Assembly: GCF_018919175.1 (NCBI RefSeq) | Contig: NZ_JAHLQL010000006.1 | Location: 62,001 to 126,000 of the forward strand | Origin: Clostridium simiarum | Lineage (GTDB): Bacteria > Bacillota > Clostridia > Clostridiales > Clostridiaceae | Direction: 5' to 3' | Length of the DNA stretch: 64,000 bases | Shown: in pieces, positions 10,116 through 19,955 of the stretch | How the letters are laid out: the number at the start of each line of letters is the position of its first letter | How positions within the stretch are numbered: position 1 is the first letter of the stretch | Position numbers and translations under genes: made by a program | Notes under the pieces: model-generated | The model's database searches: none | Told to the model about the DNA's origin: nothing | What the model saw: only the letters and a program-made list of their open reading frames with translations

Positions 10116-11144
10116 ATGGAGAGTAAGGATAGGGCAAGATTTAAACAGGTATTTCTTTTAATAGCTCTTTTAATTATTACGTTTTTTGTATTTGCATTTT
10201 GCATTGGATTTGGATCTGTAAAAATAGATTTAAAAGAAGTTATACATATTATTTTTAAAGGGGAAGCCTTTAATACTACAAATAGAGATATTGTTATGAA
10301 TATAAGATTTCCAAGAGCTTTAGCAACATTAATAGGTGGAGCGGCTTTAGCACTTTCAGGTTTATTACTTCAAATATTTTTTAAAAACCCTATAGTAGAA
10401 CCCTATGTATTAGGGATTTCCTCAGGATCTACTTTGTTTGTGGCTTTAATAATGCTTGGGGGAATTACTTTAGGGTTTAAAAATCCATCCCCTTATGTAT
10501 TGGCTTTAGGAGCTTTTTTAGGTGCCTTATTAGTAATGATGCTAGTGGTAGTCTTTGCTGTAAAGGTAAGGGATGTAGTAACCCTTTTAGTTATTGGAAT
10601 AATGGTTGGATATATTTGTAGTGCTGTTACAAACCTTTTGATAGCTTTTGCAGATAGTGAGAGATTATATGGCTTTGTTATGTGGACAAAAGGAAGCTTC
10701 TCAGGTTTTACATGGAAAAATGCAAAGGTGCTTACCACCGTAGGAGTTCCCATGATTATTGCTTCATTTTTCGTAGTAAAACCCCTTAATGCATTTTTAA
10801 TGGGGGAAGAATATGCTAAAAGCATGGGAGTTGATATAAAAAAGTTTAGATTGATAATTATATTACTTGCTAGTATATTAACAGCTACTGTAACTGCCTT
10901 TACAGGGCCTATAGCTTTTATTGGTCTTGCTGTTCCTCATATTTCAAGGATGATTTTTAGAACTTCTGACAATAGAATATTAATTCCAGGTACTGTTATT
11001 CTAGGTGCTGTAGTTACCTCATTATGTGATTTGATCTGTAGAACAATTTTTGCACCTATAGAACTACCAATTAGCTCCATAACATCCTTTATTGGAGCTC
11101 CTATTGTAATATATCTGATACTTAAAAGGAGGGCCTCACTATGA
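10116..11144 (+). CDS. FecCD/BtuC-family ABC permease
   Basis: This inner membrane permease (342 aa, about ten hydrophobic segments) has the family signatures RFPRALATLIGGAALALSG and GPIAFIGLAVPHISR. It starts at an ATG behind GGAGG. It overlaps the ATPase gene by 4 nt (ATGA), so the two are translationally coupled. Riboswitch control suggests corrinoid import. Confidence 0.92.
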   Translation: MESKDRARFKQVFLLIALLIITFFVFAFCIGFGSVKIDLKEVIHIIFKGEAFNTTNRDIVMNIRFPRALATLIGGAALALSGLLLQIFFKNPIVEPYVLGISSGSTLFVALIMLGGITLGFKNPSPYVLALGAFLGALLVMMLVVVFAVKVRDVVTLLVIGIMVGYICSAVTNLLIAFADSERLYGFVMWTKGSFSGFTWKNAKVLTTVGVPMIIASFFVVKPLNAFLMGEEYAKSMGVDIKKFRLIIILLASILTATVTAFTGPIAFIGLAVPHISRMIFRTSDNRILIPGTVILGAVVTSLCDLICRTIFAPIELPISSITSFIGAPIVIYLILKRRASL

Positions 11145-12334
11145 TAACTCTAAATACTGAAGATCTTTATGTAGGTTATGAAAAAAAGGTTGTTGTTAAA
11201 GATGTAAATATAAAATTAATAAAGGGAGAAAATTTATGTCTTTTAGGACCAAATGGTGCAGGAAAAACTACTATTTTAAGAACCATAGCTAAACTTTTAA
11301 ATCCTATAAAAGGAACAGTTTATATAGAGGGAGAGAATATTAAAGATATATCAAATAAAGGGCTTTCAAAGAAAATGTCCGTAGTTTTAACTAATAAGTT
11401 TAATGGAGGATTAATGACGGTTTTTGACGTGGTAGCTATGGGTAGATACCCCTATACAGGTTTTTTTGGATACCTAGATAAAAAGGATAGAGAAAAGATT
11501 TCTGAAGCTTTAAAAACTGTAAATGCAGAAGATATAGAAAAGTGTGCTTTTGATGAACTAAGTGATGGTCAAAAACAAAAGGTTTTAGTAGCAAGGGCTC
11601 TTGTACAGGAACCGGAGGTTATTGTTTTAGATGAACCTACAACACATTTAGATATAAAACATAGATTAGAGCTTATTGAAATACTAAGAAATCTTACAAA
11701 AGAAAAGGGAATTACAGTAATATTATCCCTGCATGAAATAGATATGGCATTAAAAAGTTGTGATAAGGTAGCCCTTGTAAATAAGGGGAAAATAATTGCT
11801 TATGGAACTCCAGAAGACGTGGTAGATGAGAAAATTATTGAAGAGCTTTATGACATAAAAGAGGCTAATTTTAATAATTTACTTGGATCTATAGAGCTTT
11901 CAAATAAGAATGAACCTAAGGCTTTTGTCATAGGTGGTAGTGGCTATGGAGCTTCTATATATAGAATACTTACAAAGTATAATATAGGTTTTTATACAGG
12001 GGTTTTACATGAAAATGATATAGATTATGAAATAGCTAGAACTATAGGATTACCTATATTAAAAGAAAATGCCTTTGAAGAAATAAAAGATGAAAATATT
12101 AAAAGAGCAAAACACATCATAGATCAGGTGCCTTTTATAATAGATTCAGCTTGTCCAATAGGTCATATGAACAAAAAGAATTTACAATTAATTTCCTATG
12201 CTCTAAGTAAAGATAAAAAAGTTTTTAGTTTTAGGACAAAAGAGGAGTGTGTGAAATTATACGGTGAAGCTTATAAAGAAATTGAATGTATAGAATGTAT
12301 GAATACATTATCAGAAAAACTTATTACTACATAA
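11141..12334 (+). CDS. BtuD/FepC-like ABC ATPase with an extra C-terminal domain
   Basis: Residues 1 to about 255 form a standard importer ATPase with Walker A GPNGAGKTT, signature LSDGQKQK and Walker B VIVLDEPTTHLD. The remaining 140 or so residues are not part of a normal BtuD/FepC. They begin at AFVIGGSGYGASIYR, continue as an alternating beta/alpha region that includes FIIDSACPIGHMN, and end in a cysteine pair (CIEC). The glycine-rich start resembles a small nucleotide- or substrate-binding fold. The extra domain might sense or bind the corrinoid or another ligand; this is inference. The start overlaps the permease stop and has AAAGGAGGG upstream. Confidence 0.9.
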   Translation: MITLNTEDLYVGYEKKVVVKDVNIKLIKGENLCLLGPNGAGKTTILRTIAKLLNPIKGTVYIEGENIKDISNKGLSKKMSVVLTNKFNGGLMTVFDVVAMGRYPYTGFFGYLDKKDREKISEALKTVNAEDIEKCAFDELSDGQKQKVLVARALVQEPEVIVLDEPTTHLDIKHRLELIEILRNLTKEKGITVILSLHEIDMALKSCDKVALVNKGKIIAYGTPEDVVDEKIIEELYDIKEANFNNLLGSIELSNKNEPKAFVIGGSGYGASIYRILTKYNIGFYTGVLHENDIDYEIARTIGLPILKENAFEEIKDENIKRAKHIIDQVPFIIDSACPIGHMNKKNLQLISYALSKDKKVFSFRTKEECVKLYGEAYKEIECIECMNTLSEKLITT

Positions 12335-12371
12335 ATTGAAGAGTTGTAGAAGAACTCAGAAATCCTCTTGT

Positions 12372-12390
12372 AATAATGAGAATTATTATC
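12372..12390 (+). promoter_or_regulatory. Fur box upstream of the ECF/ABC locus
   Basis: The 19 bases AATAATGAGAATTATTATC match the classical Fur consensus GATAATGATAATCATTATC at 16 of 19 positions by eye. The site lies 107 nt before the ECF S-component start. It indicates iron-dependent repression of the following operon. Confidence 0.75.
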
Positions 12391-12496
12391 ATAAAGATTA
12401 TGAAACAGGCTATTTCTTTATGAATAGAGCAGAAAAACTTTTGTATAGATAATATACTACATACAGATGATATTTTTATACAAGGGGGAAGGTTTG

Positions 12497-13093
12497 ATGG
12501 CTAGTTCAAGTGAGAAAATGGATTCAAAGGATTTAATCACTACTGGGGTGTTTTGTGTATTGTTTTTTATAGCTACTATGGTTGGAGGTGTGATGTTTGC
12601 ACCTAATCCTGTGCTGACTTTTTTTACCCCTGTGGCTGTAGCTATTTTTACAGGACCTATTTATATGCTACTAATTCAGAAGGTACCAAAAAGAGGACCA
12701 ATGATTATTCTTGGCGTCATTATGGGAAGTATGCTTTTTCTCACAGGTATGTTTTGGATATGGGCTATTGCGTGCGTTGTGCTGGGTTTTGTGTCCGGTG
12801 AGATTGCAAGGGTAGGAAATTTCAAGAGTTTAAAGCTGAATACTGTAGCATTTATGGTATATTCTCTTAATCCCATTTCATCTTATGTGATGTTGTGGTT
12901 AGATAAACAGTCATATGTGGATTATTTGGTAGGTAAGGGAACTGAGGCTCAGTATATGGAAGTTATGGTGCAACATGCTTATGGATGGGTGCTTCCAGCT
13001 ATGATTATAGGTACCTTATTGGCTTCTTACATAAGTGCTAGTTTAGGTAAGAAGTTAGTGAAAAAACAATTTGCAAAAGCAGGTGTTGTATAA
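12497..13093 (+). CDS. ECF transporter S component, Trep_Strep/MptS type
   Basis: This is a small membrane protein (198 aa, about six hydrophobic segments) of the kind that gives substrate specificity to an energy-coupling-factor importer. The sequence resembles the Trep_Strep/MptD family, including the GVMFAPNPVLTFFTPV region and the lysine-rich cytoplasmic tail. ATG 12497 follows GGGGGAAGG; an in-frame ATG at 12467 has no binding site. Its stop overlaps the EcfT start (TAATG). The Fur box upstream points to an iron-related substrate such as a ferric siderophore or haem. Confidence 0.85.
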   Translation: MASSSEKMDSKDLITTGVFCVLFFIATMVGGVMFAPNPVLTFFTPVAVAIFTGPIYMLLIQKVPKRGPMIILGVIMGSMLFLTGMFWIWAIACVVLGFVSGEIARVGNFKSLKLNTVAFMVYSLNPISSYVMLWLDKQSYVDYLVGKGTEAQYMEVMVQHAYGWVLPAMIIGTLLASYISASLGKKLVKKQFAKAGVV

Positions 13094-13815
13094 TGAATGT
13101 GATTTCAATAATGGATGGAGACTCTAAGAGCCGCCTTATAGAGTTAGACCCAAGAACCAAAATATTTGTTTTGGTTCTTTGTAATGTAATCATTTTTTTA
13201 GCTCCAAGTATGGAATATGAGATGATATTGATCTTTTCTGCTTTAATATTTGCTGTTTTGTGTGGTGTATATAAGTTTGCACTAAAGATGGGGATTGTCT
13301 ACGTGGTTTTGATTGGGATACAGTATTTATCGGCTCTTTATTTACCTATAGGTGGGAAGATTTTAATAGTGACTTTTACATCTTTTGCACGGAAACTGTT
13401 TCCCTCTGCTGTATTGGGTAAGGCTTTAATTTCTACTACAAAAGTCAATGAGTTTATGGCTGCTATGAATAAATTTAAGGTGCCTAAAAGTATTTTGATA
13501 CCTATGGCAGTTACTTTGAGGTATTTTCCTATGGCTATGGATGATATAGGAAATATTAAAAATGCTATGAAGGTTAGAGGGATTTTTCCATCCATTGGTG
13601 GGTTTCTGAGAAGACCAGAGGAAACTATAGAGCATGTTTATGTGCCTATGATTGTATCAGCATCTAAGATTGCTGATGAGATGTCACAATCTGCTATTGC
13701 TCGTGGCATCGATAGCCCTACGAATCGAACTTCTCTAGAGAAAATAGGTTTTGGTACACTAGATATAGTGTGCGGTGTTTACTTTTTAGGACTTTTGATA
13801 AAAGTTTTGATGTAG
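13093..13815 (+). CDS. ECF transporter transmembrane component EcfT (CbiQ family)
   Basis: A 240-aa membrane protein with about five hydrophobic segments. It has the coupling region containing ALISTTKVNEFMAAM and the MKVRGIF motif (an Ala-Arg-Gly-like motif) that contacts the ATPases. The gene overlaps the S component by one base and is followed directly by the ATPase gene. It links substrate capture to ATP hydrolysis in this ECF importer. Confidence 0.9.
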   Translation: MNVISIMDGDSKSRLIELDPRTKIFVLVLCNVIIFLAPSMEYEMILIFSALIFAVLCGVYKFALKMGIVYVVLIGIQYLSALYLPIGGKILIVTFTSFARKLFPSAVLGKALISTTKVNEFMAAMNKFKVPKSILIPMAVTLRYFPMAMDDIGNIKNAMKVRGIFPSIGGFLRRPEETIEHVYVPMIVSASKIADEMSQSAIARGIDSPTNRTSLEKIGFGTLDIVCGVYFLGLLIKVLM

Positions 13816-13824
13816 GTGATGAAT

Positions 13825-15279
13825 ATGATAAAGATAGAAGATGTGACATATACATACAGTGGTAATAAAGGTGGAGGAGTGAAACATATAAACCTAGACA
13901 TAGCTAAGGGAGAGTGTGTACTTTTTTGTGGAAAGAGCGGCTGTGGTAAGACCACTATTACTAGGTTAATTAATGGTTTGATTCCCCATTTTTATAGTGG
14001 AGAGCTAAAGGGTAATGTATATTTGGATGGAACCCCTATTAAAGATATTAAGATGCATGACATTGCTAGTAGGGTAGGATCTGTGTTTCAAAATCCAAAG
14101 ACTCAGTTTTTTAATGTAGATGCTAGTAGTGAGATAGCTTTTGTAATGGAAAATTTGTCTTATGCTAGGGAAAAAATAGTGGATAGAGTAAGTGGCGCAG
14201 TGACTGATTTGGGACTGGAGGAGTTTTATGACAGGAGTATCTTTAAGATGTCCGGCGGGGAGAGGCAAAAGATAGCTTTTGCTTCTATATATGCTCTTTC
14301 ACCTGATATATATGTACTAGATGAGCCTTCTTCAAATTTAGATATACAAACCATTGAAGAGATTAGGCGAATACTTATGATGTTGAAAGGTCAAGGGAAG
14401 ACTATAATTATTGCAGAACATAGACTATATTTTTTAAAAGATGTAGTAGATAGAGTGGTGTATATGGAAGATGGGGTTATTAAGGATGAGTACAGTGGTA
14501 ATGAATTTTTTAGTCTAAGCCAGAAGGAAAGAGAGCAACGTGGACTTAGGCATTTGGATTTAGAAAAGGTAGAGCTAGACTATAATTTGAAGCCTTGTGG
14601 AGAGACTTTTTTAGAAGTGAAGGGATTAGAGCTTTATTATGGAAAGACAAATATTATGAAGGACATCAATTTTCAGGTATCAAGTGGTGAAGTGGTAGGA
14701 ATTATAGGTAACAATGGACAGGAAAAATCCACTTTGGCAAGAGTTCTTTGTGGTATAGATAAAAAGTATAAGGGTAGTATATGTTATGATGGAGCTAATA
14801 CTAAACCTAAAGATAGGTTGAAGTTTTTTTATATGGTGCTACAAGATGTGAATCATCAGCTATTTTCAGATAGTGTGGAGGGTGAGTGTGCTCTTGGATA
14901 TCAGGATGAATGTAATTGTAGTATTGAGGATATGTTAAAAGAGTTAGATTTGTACAAGCATAGAGAAAAACATCCTATGGCTTTATCAGGTGGGGAAAAG
15001 CAAAGATTGGTGGTGGCTACCAGTATACTTTGCAACAAAGATGTAATTATTTTTGATGAACCTACCAGTGGACTAGATTTTAACAATATGAAAAGGGTGT
15101 CCAAACTTATCCATAAGCTGTCAAAGGCAGGGAAGATAGTTTTTGTGATTACCCATGATTATGAGCTGGTTACTAGTACTTGCCACAAGGTGATAGAGTT
15201 TAGGAATAGAAAAATAAGTGATATATATGAGGTTAGTCCTAGCAATCATAAAAAACTTAAGAAGTTTTTTATTGTTTAA
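13825..15279 (+). CDS. ECF double ATPase (fused A1-A2), second P-loop altered
   Basis: Two ABC ATPase domains lie in one 484-aa chain. The first has Walker A GKSGCGKT (residues 36-43), signature MSGGERQK and Walker B YVLDEPSS. The second has signature LSGGEKQR and Walker B IIFDEPTS, but its Walker A reads GNNGQEKS, with Glu300 where the invariant glycine of GxxGxGK belongs. ATG 13825 is favoured because AGGTG lies 6 nt upstream; GTG 13816 and ATG 13819 are also in frame. It powers the ECF importer. The altered P-loop may leave one ATP site weak or dead. Confidence 0.9.
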   Translation: MIKIEDVTYTYSGNKGGGVKHINLDIAKGECVLFCGKSGCGKTTITRLINGLIPHFYSGELKGNVYLDGTPIKDIKMHDIASRVGSVFQNPKTQFFNVDASSEIAFVMENLSYAREKIVDRVSGAVTDLGLEEFYDRSIFKMSGGERQKIAFASIYALSPDIYVLDEPSSNLDIQTIEEIRRILMMLKGQGKTIIIAEHRLYFLKDVVDRVVYMEDGVIKDEYSGNEFFSLSQKEREQRGLRHLDLEKVELDYNLKPCGETFLEVKGLELYYGKTNIMKDINFQVSSGEVVGIIGNNGQEKSTLARVLCGIDKKYKGSICYDGANTKPKDRLKFFYMVLQDVNHQLFSDSVEGECALGYQDECNCSIEDMLKELDLYKHREKHPMALSGGEKQRLVVATSILCNKDVIIFDEPTSGLDFNNMKRVSKLIHKLSKAGKIVFVITHDYELVTSTCHKVIEFRNRKISDIYEVSPSNHKKLKKFFIV

Positions 15280-15312
15280 GTGGAGGTTACTAATATTAAA
15301 AGGAGTTGTTCA

Positions 15313-16272
15313 ATGAGAAGGATGGATGCTGATGAGCAGTTTTTTAAAAGTATACTAGGAAGCATAGTTGATAAAGGAGATGCAGTGGTATACAACATAG
15401 CTCCAAATAGAGGATCTGGTAATATGATTAGCTATAATCCTATGGAGGGTATAGAGATTATTTATAATGACTTTACTATGTATGGTTCTATGAAAAAAGG
15501 CTTTGAGTTAGATAAGAAATGTATAGAGATTAATTACTGCCTTGAAGGTCATATGGAAGCAGAGTTAGTTAATAATAAATACATATATATGACTAGTGGA
15601 GATATTGGCATATTTGGATACAATGTGGATATATTAAATTTTAGTTTTAGTGATAAACATTGCAAAGGTATTACAGTAATGCTCTATTTGCCAGAGGCTA
15701 TTAATAGTTTAAACTCCTTTTTAGACACTGACGAGTTCAGGGAAGAGGATTTTTTCGATTTTATTTTTCGATCAAATACATGTCTAGTAAGTCATGGCAA
15801 TGAAAAGCTAGACAATATATTCAAGGCTTTTTACTTGATACCAGTAGAGTATAGAAAACATTTTTTAAAGATAAAGGTGGCAGAGTTAATTCTTAGTTTA
15901 ATGTCAGATGCTGAGGATACTACTACAGAGGCTGTGTATTTTCAAAAGAATTATGTAGATAAAATCAAGAAAGCTCGTAGGATACTTGTAGATAATTTGG
16001 ATAGAAAGATAACATTGCCTGAATTAGCGGATATGGTAGGAACCAATGTAACTGACTTAGAAAAGGGATTTAAGGGTATATACGGGAATACTGTGTTTAA
16101 CTATATGAAAAAATATCGTATGCAAAAGGCTATGGAATTGCTTACTGAAAGTCAATATACAGTGCTTGAAATTTCTCTTTTGTGTGGATATGCCAATAGT
16201 AGTAAATTTGCTAAGAATTTCAAAGAGACCTATGGCATGACTCCACTAAAGTATAGAAATTCTAGGAAATAA
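15313..16272 (+). CDS. AraC-family transcriptional regulator (YbtA-like context)
   Basis: A 319-aa regulator with an N-terminal ligand-sensing region of about 210 residues and a C-terminal double helix-turn-helix of AraC type, ending FKETYGMTPLKYRNSRK. ATG 15313 follows AAAAGGAG; an in-frame GTG at 15280 directly after the ATPase stop lacks a binding site. The gene sits between an iron-regulated ECF importer and two ABC proteins. That layout recalls YbtA-type regulators that sense an imported siderophore and activate the uptake genes. The ligand is not shown by sequence. Confidence 0.88.
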   Translation: MRRMDADEQFFKSILGSIVDKGDAVVYNIAPNRGSGNMISYNPMEGIEIIYNDFTMYGSMKKGFELDKKCIEINYCLEGHMEAELVNNKYIYMTSGDIGIFGYNVDILNFSFSDKHCKGITVMLYLPEAINSLNSFLDTDEFREEDFFDFIFRSNTCLVSHGNEKLDNIFKAFYLIPVEYRKHFLKIKVAELILSLMSDAEDTTTEAVYFQKNYVDKIKKARRILVDNLDRKITLPELADMVGTNVTDLEKGFKGIYGNTVFNYMKKYRMQKAMELLTESQYTVLEISLLCGYANSSKFAKNFKETYGMTPLKYRNSRK

Positions 16273-16281
16273 ACCGAAACT

Positions 16282-16300
16282 GAATATCAATATCAATATG
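16282..16300 (+). promoter_or_regulatory. Possible second iron-box or AraC operator
   Basis: The AT-rich direct repeat GAATAT-CAATAT-CAATAT just after the AraC gene matches the Fur consensus at about 13 of 19 positions on the reverse strand. It may equally be an AraC binding site ahead of the two ABC genes. Confidence 0.3.
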
Positions 16301-16430
16301 ATTTTGAAATGGGCTATTTTTGTTTGTGAGGAGCTGAAAACTTAATACTGATTAAATATACTAAAGGTATCACTAGTGTTTATTAACAATAAGGTACCAT
16401 GAAAAAGGTATTAAGAAAGAAGGTAAGGAC

Positions 16431-18197
16431 ATGAAAAAAAATAAGCAAAAGCCTTTGAAACTTTTGTTTACTTGGTCTGGTAAGGAGAAGTATAAGCTAT
16501 ATGCCGCTATGGCATTGGGTCTTGTAAGTGGAGCATCTATGATGGTGCCTTACATGGGCATATATAAAATATTAGAGAGTTTATATTTAGGTCATTTTAC
16601 TAGAGAGATAATGATTAAATACAGTGTTACTATACTTTTAGGTGTGTTGATACGAAATATATTTTTATCTATGGGGATTAAATTGTCACATAAAGGAGCT
16701 TATAATGCCTTGTATCAGGTTCGTTGCATGGTAATAGAGCATATATCAAAGGTAGGTTTAGGAAATTTAAATGAAAAAGAGTCTGGAGATATTAAAAGAG
16801 TCATAAATGATGATATTGAAAAGTTAGAACTATTTTTAGCTCACCACTTGCCAGAGCTTGTGATGTATGCCACAGGTCCTATTGCAGTGTTTATATATTT
16901 ATTTACAGTGAATTGGGTACTAGCATTGGTATCTTTGATGCCTATACCTATTATCCTATTAATACAGATATATATTTTTAAAAAAATGAGTAATGAAACA
17001 GAAAATATAAGTAAGGTCATGGGTAATCTAAATTCTACTATGATAGATTATATTGGTGGTATGAGACTTATTAAAGCCTATAACTTAGGTGAAGATTCTT
17101 ATACTAAGTTTGCAAATACCATAGATGAACATAGTAGTTTATGGAAAAAAGTATCCTATACTGTAGGTCCTCCATTTGCCACATTTATAGTTATATTGGA
17201 AAGTGCTGTTGCATTTTTGATACCAATAGGTGGGTATAAACTTATTCAAGGCACTTTACAGGGTGGAGAGTTTATATTATTTGTTTTTGTAGGCTCCATG
17301 TATTTAGTTGAGTTAAGAGCGTTAATGGAATTGGGTTCTAGTTTGTCTCAGGTCCTTAAAGGTATTCATAATGTTATAGAAATATTAAATATACCAAAGC
17401 TAGAAGATACAAAAAGGCCATTTCCTAAAAAGCATGATATTGAATTTAAAAATGTAAGTTTTTCTTATGATAAAAAAGTAAATGTATTGAAAAATGTAAA
17501 CTTTCATATTGAAGGTGGAGAAAAAATAGCAATAGTAGGTAAGTCAGGTGCAGGGAAAAGCACAATTATTCAGTTACTGGCTAGATTTTATGATATTGAA
17601 ACTGGAGAGATACTTATAGGTAATGAAAATATAAAGGATATAGGATATGGAAACTTACTAGATAATATTTCTATAGTTTTTCAAAAACCTTTTTTAACTA
17701 GACAAAGTATACTTGAGAATATCAAAATGGGTACAGAAGCTACTTTTGAAGAGGTAAAGGAAGCTGCTAAGAAAGCTCAAATACACGATTTTATAGAGAG
17801 TCTACCTGATGGATATAATACTTTAGTGGGGAACTACGGTTCTAGATTAAGTGGGGGAGAAAAGCAAAGGATAGCTATAGCAAGGGCCATTTTGAAAGAT
17901 ACTCCTATACTTATATTAGATGAAGCAACAGCAGCAGCTGACCCTGAAAATCAGTATGATATAGATATGGCTATTGATAATTTATGTAAAGGCAAAACTG
18001 TCCTTATAGTAGCACATAGGCTAAATATTGTTAACAAATGTCATGGTGTAATGGTAGTAGAGGACAATACAGTAAAAGCACTAGGTACTCATAAAGAAGT
18101 ATTTAGTACAAACAGCTACTATCAAAAAGCTTGGACTGATTACAATAAAGCACGTAATATATCCTATGGATTGAAAGTAGGTGAGCATGTTGGTTAG
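16431..18197 (+). CDS. Exporter-fold ABC transporter, first half (YbtP/Q-like)
   Basis: A 588-aa protein with six membrane helices (residues 1 to about 310) fused to an ATPase with Walker A GKSGAGKST, signature LSGGEKQR and Walker B LILDEATAAADPENQ. The ADPENQ ending resembles, from memory, siderophore-type exporter-fold importers such as YbtP/Q and IrtA/B, where ADPENE is common. It overlaps the next ABC gene, so the two likely form a heterodimer. With the Fur box, ECF module and AraC gene this suggests ferric-siderophore import. Drug or peptide export is the alternative. Confidence 0.85.
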   Translation: MKKNKQKPLKLLFTWSGKEKYKLYAAMALGLVSGASMMVPYMGIYKILESLYLGHFTREIMIKYSVTILLGVLIRNIFLSMGIKLSHKGAYNALYQVRCMVIEHISKVGLGNLNEKESGDIKRVINDDIEKLELFLAHHLPELVMYATGPIAVFIYLFTVNWVLALVSLMPIPIILLIQIYIFKKMSNETENISKVMGNLNSTMIDYIGGMRLIKAYNLGEDSYTKFANTIDEHSSLWKKVSYTVGPPFATFIVILESAVAFLIPIGGYKLIQGTLQGGEFILFVFVGSMYLVELRALMELGSSLSQVLKGIHNVIEILNIPKLEDTKRPFPKKHDIEFKNVSFSYDKKVNVLKNVNFHIEGGEKIAIVGKSGAGKSTIIQLLARFYDIETGEILIGNENIKDIGYGNLLDNISIVFQKPFLTRQSILENIKMGTEATFEEVKEAAKKAQIHDFIESLPDGYNTLVGNYGSRLSGGEKQRIAIARAILKDTPILILDEATAAADPENQYDIDMAIDNLCKGKTVLIVAHRLNIVNKCHGVMVVEDNTVKALGTHKEVFSTNSYYQKAWTDYNKARNISYGLKVGEHVG

Positions 18198-19920
18198 TAA
18201 CAATTATATGAAAAAAGGAAGAAAATTTTATACAGCTATGGCTTTAAACTTACTAGAAGGTATATTATCGGGCTCTAGTATTGGGATTATATTTATAGCA
18301 ATACAGTCCTTGTTTGAAAACAATCTAGATTTGGATAGATTGGTGAGATTAAGTATTTCTATAGGATGTATTTACCTGGTTAGAATTGTTATATATAGCT
18401 TTGGATATACTCAAGGTCATGTAGGTGGAGCTGATATGACTAAAGATATTAGACTTTTTTTAGGACAAAAGATGAAACGAATTCCACTTTCTAATTTTTC
18501 CAAAAGAAAGAGTGGAGATTATATAAATATTGTAACAAATGATGTAAATAACTATGAGACTATTTTAACTCATAAAGCAGGAGATATACTTAAAAATTCT
18601 ATTTTGATAGCTTTAATGATAGTTTATTTAATGATGAATAATTTCCTTATTGGAATAATATGTTTAGTAGTAGCTTTAAGTATTATTCCGGTGATGCATT
18701 TTTCTATTAAAGTAGTATCTAAATATGGTAAGCTTAAAAATGAAATATTAGCAGAAAACGTTAGTGATGTAGTGGAATATATTACTGGATTGCAGACATT
18801 TAAGGCATACAATATGGCAGGGGTAAAAAATCAAAAGACTAGGGAATCTTTAAGAGATATTAGTGATATAAACTACACTTATGAGGCTAAAGTTATACCA
18901 GTAGGCACTACATTTAATATGCTTGGAGGACTTATGATGTCAATATCCATCATATTAGCAGGAAGAGCTGTGTTAGATGGAAACTTAGCACCTAGCCAAT
19001 TGGTAGTACTAGTAGTTATTCCCATGTATTTAGCTAAACTTTTAGGCGTGGTATTTATAGATTTGACATCTTACAAAAATTTAGTTATATCTAAAAAAGC
19101 AATTGTAAGTTTAGCAGAGGAAAAAGAGATATTGGATAGCGGTGAAGATTTTGCTCCAAAAGGATATGATATAGATTTTCATGGAGTAAATTTTGAATAT
19201 GAAAAAGGAGAACAAGTACTTAAAAACATTAGCTTCAAGGCGAAAGAAGGGAAGCTTACAGCTATAGTAGGGGACTCAGGTTCAGGTAAATCTACTATTT
19301 TAAATCTTATATCCAAGTTCTATGATCCTAAGTCAGGGGATATATCTATTGGAAAAGTTACAATCAAAAATAAGAGTCCAGAGAAGGTTTTAGAAGTTAT
19401 ATCTATGGTGGATCAAGATGTATTTTTATTTCATGAGACTATTAAAAATAATATTAGATTTGCTCGACCAGAAGCCACAGATAAAGAAATCATAGAAGCT
19501 GCTAAAAAAGCAAATTGCCATGATTTTATACAAAAGTTAGAAAAGGGATATGATACAATCATAGGTGAAAATGGAAATCAATTGTCAGGTGGAGAGCGCC
19601 AACGTATATCAATTGCAAGAGCTATACTTAAAGATAGCCCAATACTTTTGTTAGATGAGGCCACTGCATCTTTGGATATAGAAAATGAGTTAGCAGTTAA
19701 AAAGGCTATACAAAATCTTTTAAGCAAAGACAGAACAGTGATTATGATAGCTCATAGCTTATCGGTAATACAAAATGCTCATAATATATTAGTATTATCT
19801 GATGGGCGTATAGTAGAGAGAGGAACTCATGAAGAGCTTATTGAAAACAAAGGCAAATATTACAATATGCTGATGAGTGAGGAAAAGCTTAAGCATGGAG
19901 ATATGAAATTTTGTATATAG
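18181..19920 (+). CDS. Exporter-fold ABC transporter, second half (YbtP/Q-like)
   Basis: A 579-aa partner of the preceding protein. It has six membrane helices, then Walker A GDSGSGKST, signature LSGGERQR and Walker B LLLDEATASLD. The start overlaps the upstream gene by 17 nt. GTG 18181, ATG 18187 and ATG 18208 are all possible and none has an isolated ideal binding site, so translational coupling is likely. A terminator follows. The pair probably completes the iron-linked uptake locus. Confidence 0.85.
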   Translation: MSMLVSNNYMKKGRKFYTAMALNLLEGILSGSSIGIIFIAIQSLFENNLDLDRLVRLSISIGCIYLVRIVIYSFGYTQGHVGGADMTKDIRLFLGQKMKRIPLSNFSKRKSGDYINIVTNDVNNYETILTHKAGDILKNSILIALMIVYLMMNNFLIGIICLVVALSIIPVMHFSIKVVSKYGKLKNEILAENVSDVVEYITGLQTFKAYNMAGVKNQKTRESLRDISDINYTYEAKVIPVGTTFNMLGGLMMSISIILAGRAVLDGNLAPSQLVVLVVIPMYLAKLLGVVFIDLTSYKNLVISKKAIVSLAEEKEILDSGEDFAPKGYDIDFHGVNFEYEKGEQVLKNISFKAKEGKLTAIVGDSGSGKSTILNLISKFYDPKSGDISIGKVTIKNKSPEKVLEVISMVDQDVFLFHETIKNNIRFARPEATDKEIIEAAKKANCHDFIQKLEKGYDTIIGENGNQLSGGERQRISIARAILKDSPILLLDEATASLDIENELAVKKAIQNLLSKDRTVIMIAHSLSVIQNAHNILVLSDGRIVERGTHEELIENKGKYYNMLMSEEKLKHGDMKFCI

Positions 19921-19955
19921 AAAATAAAAGTATATTCTCTCTATATTTATGTTAA

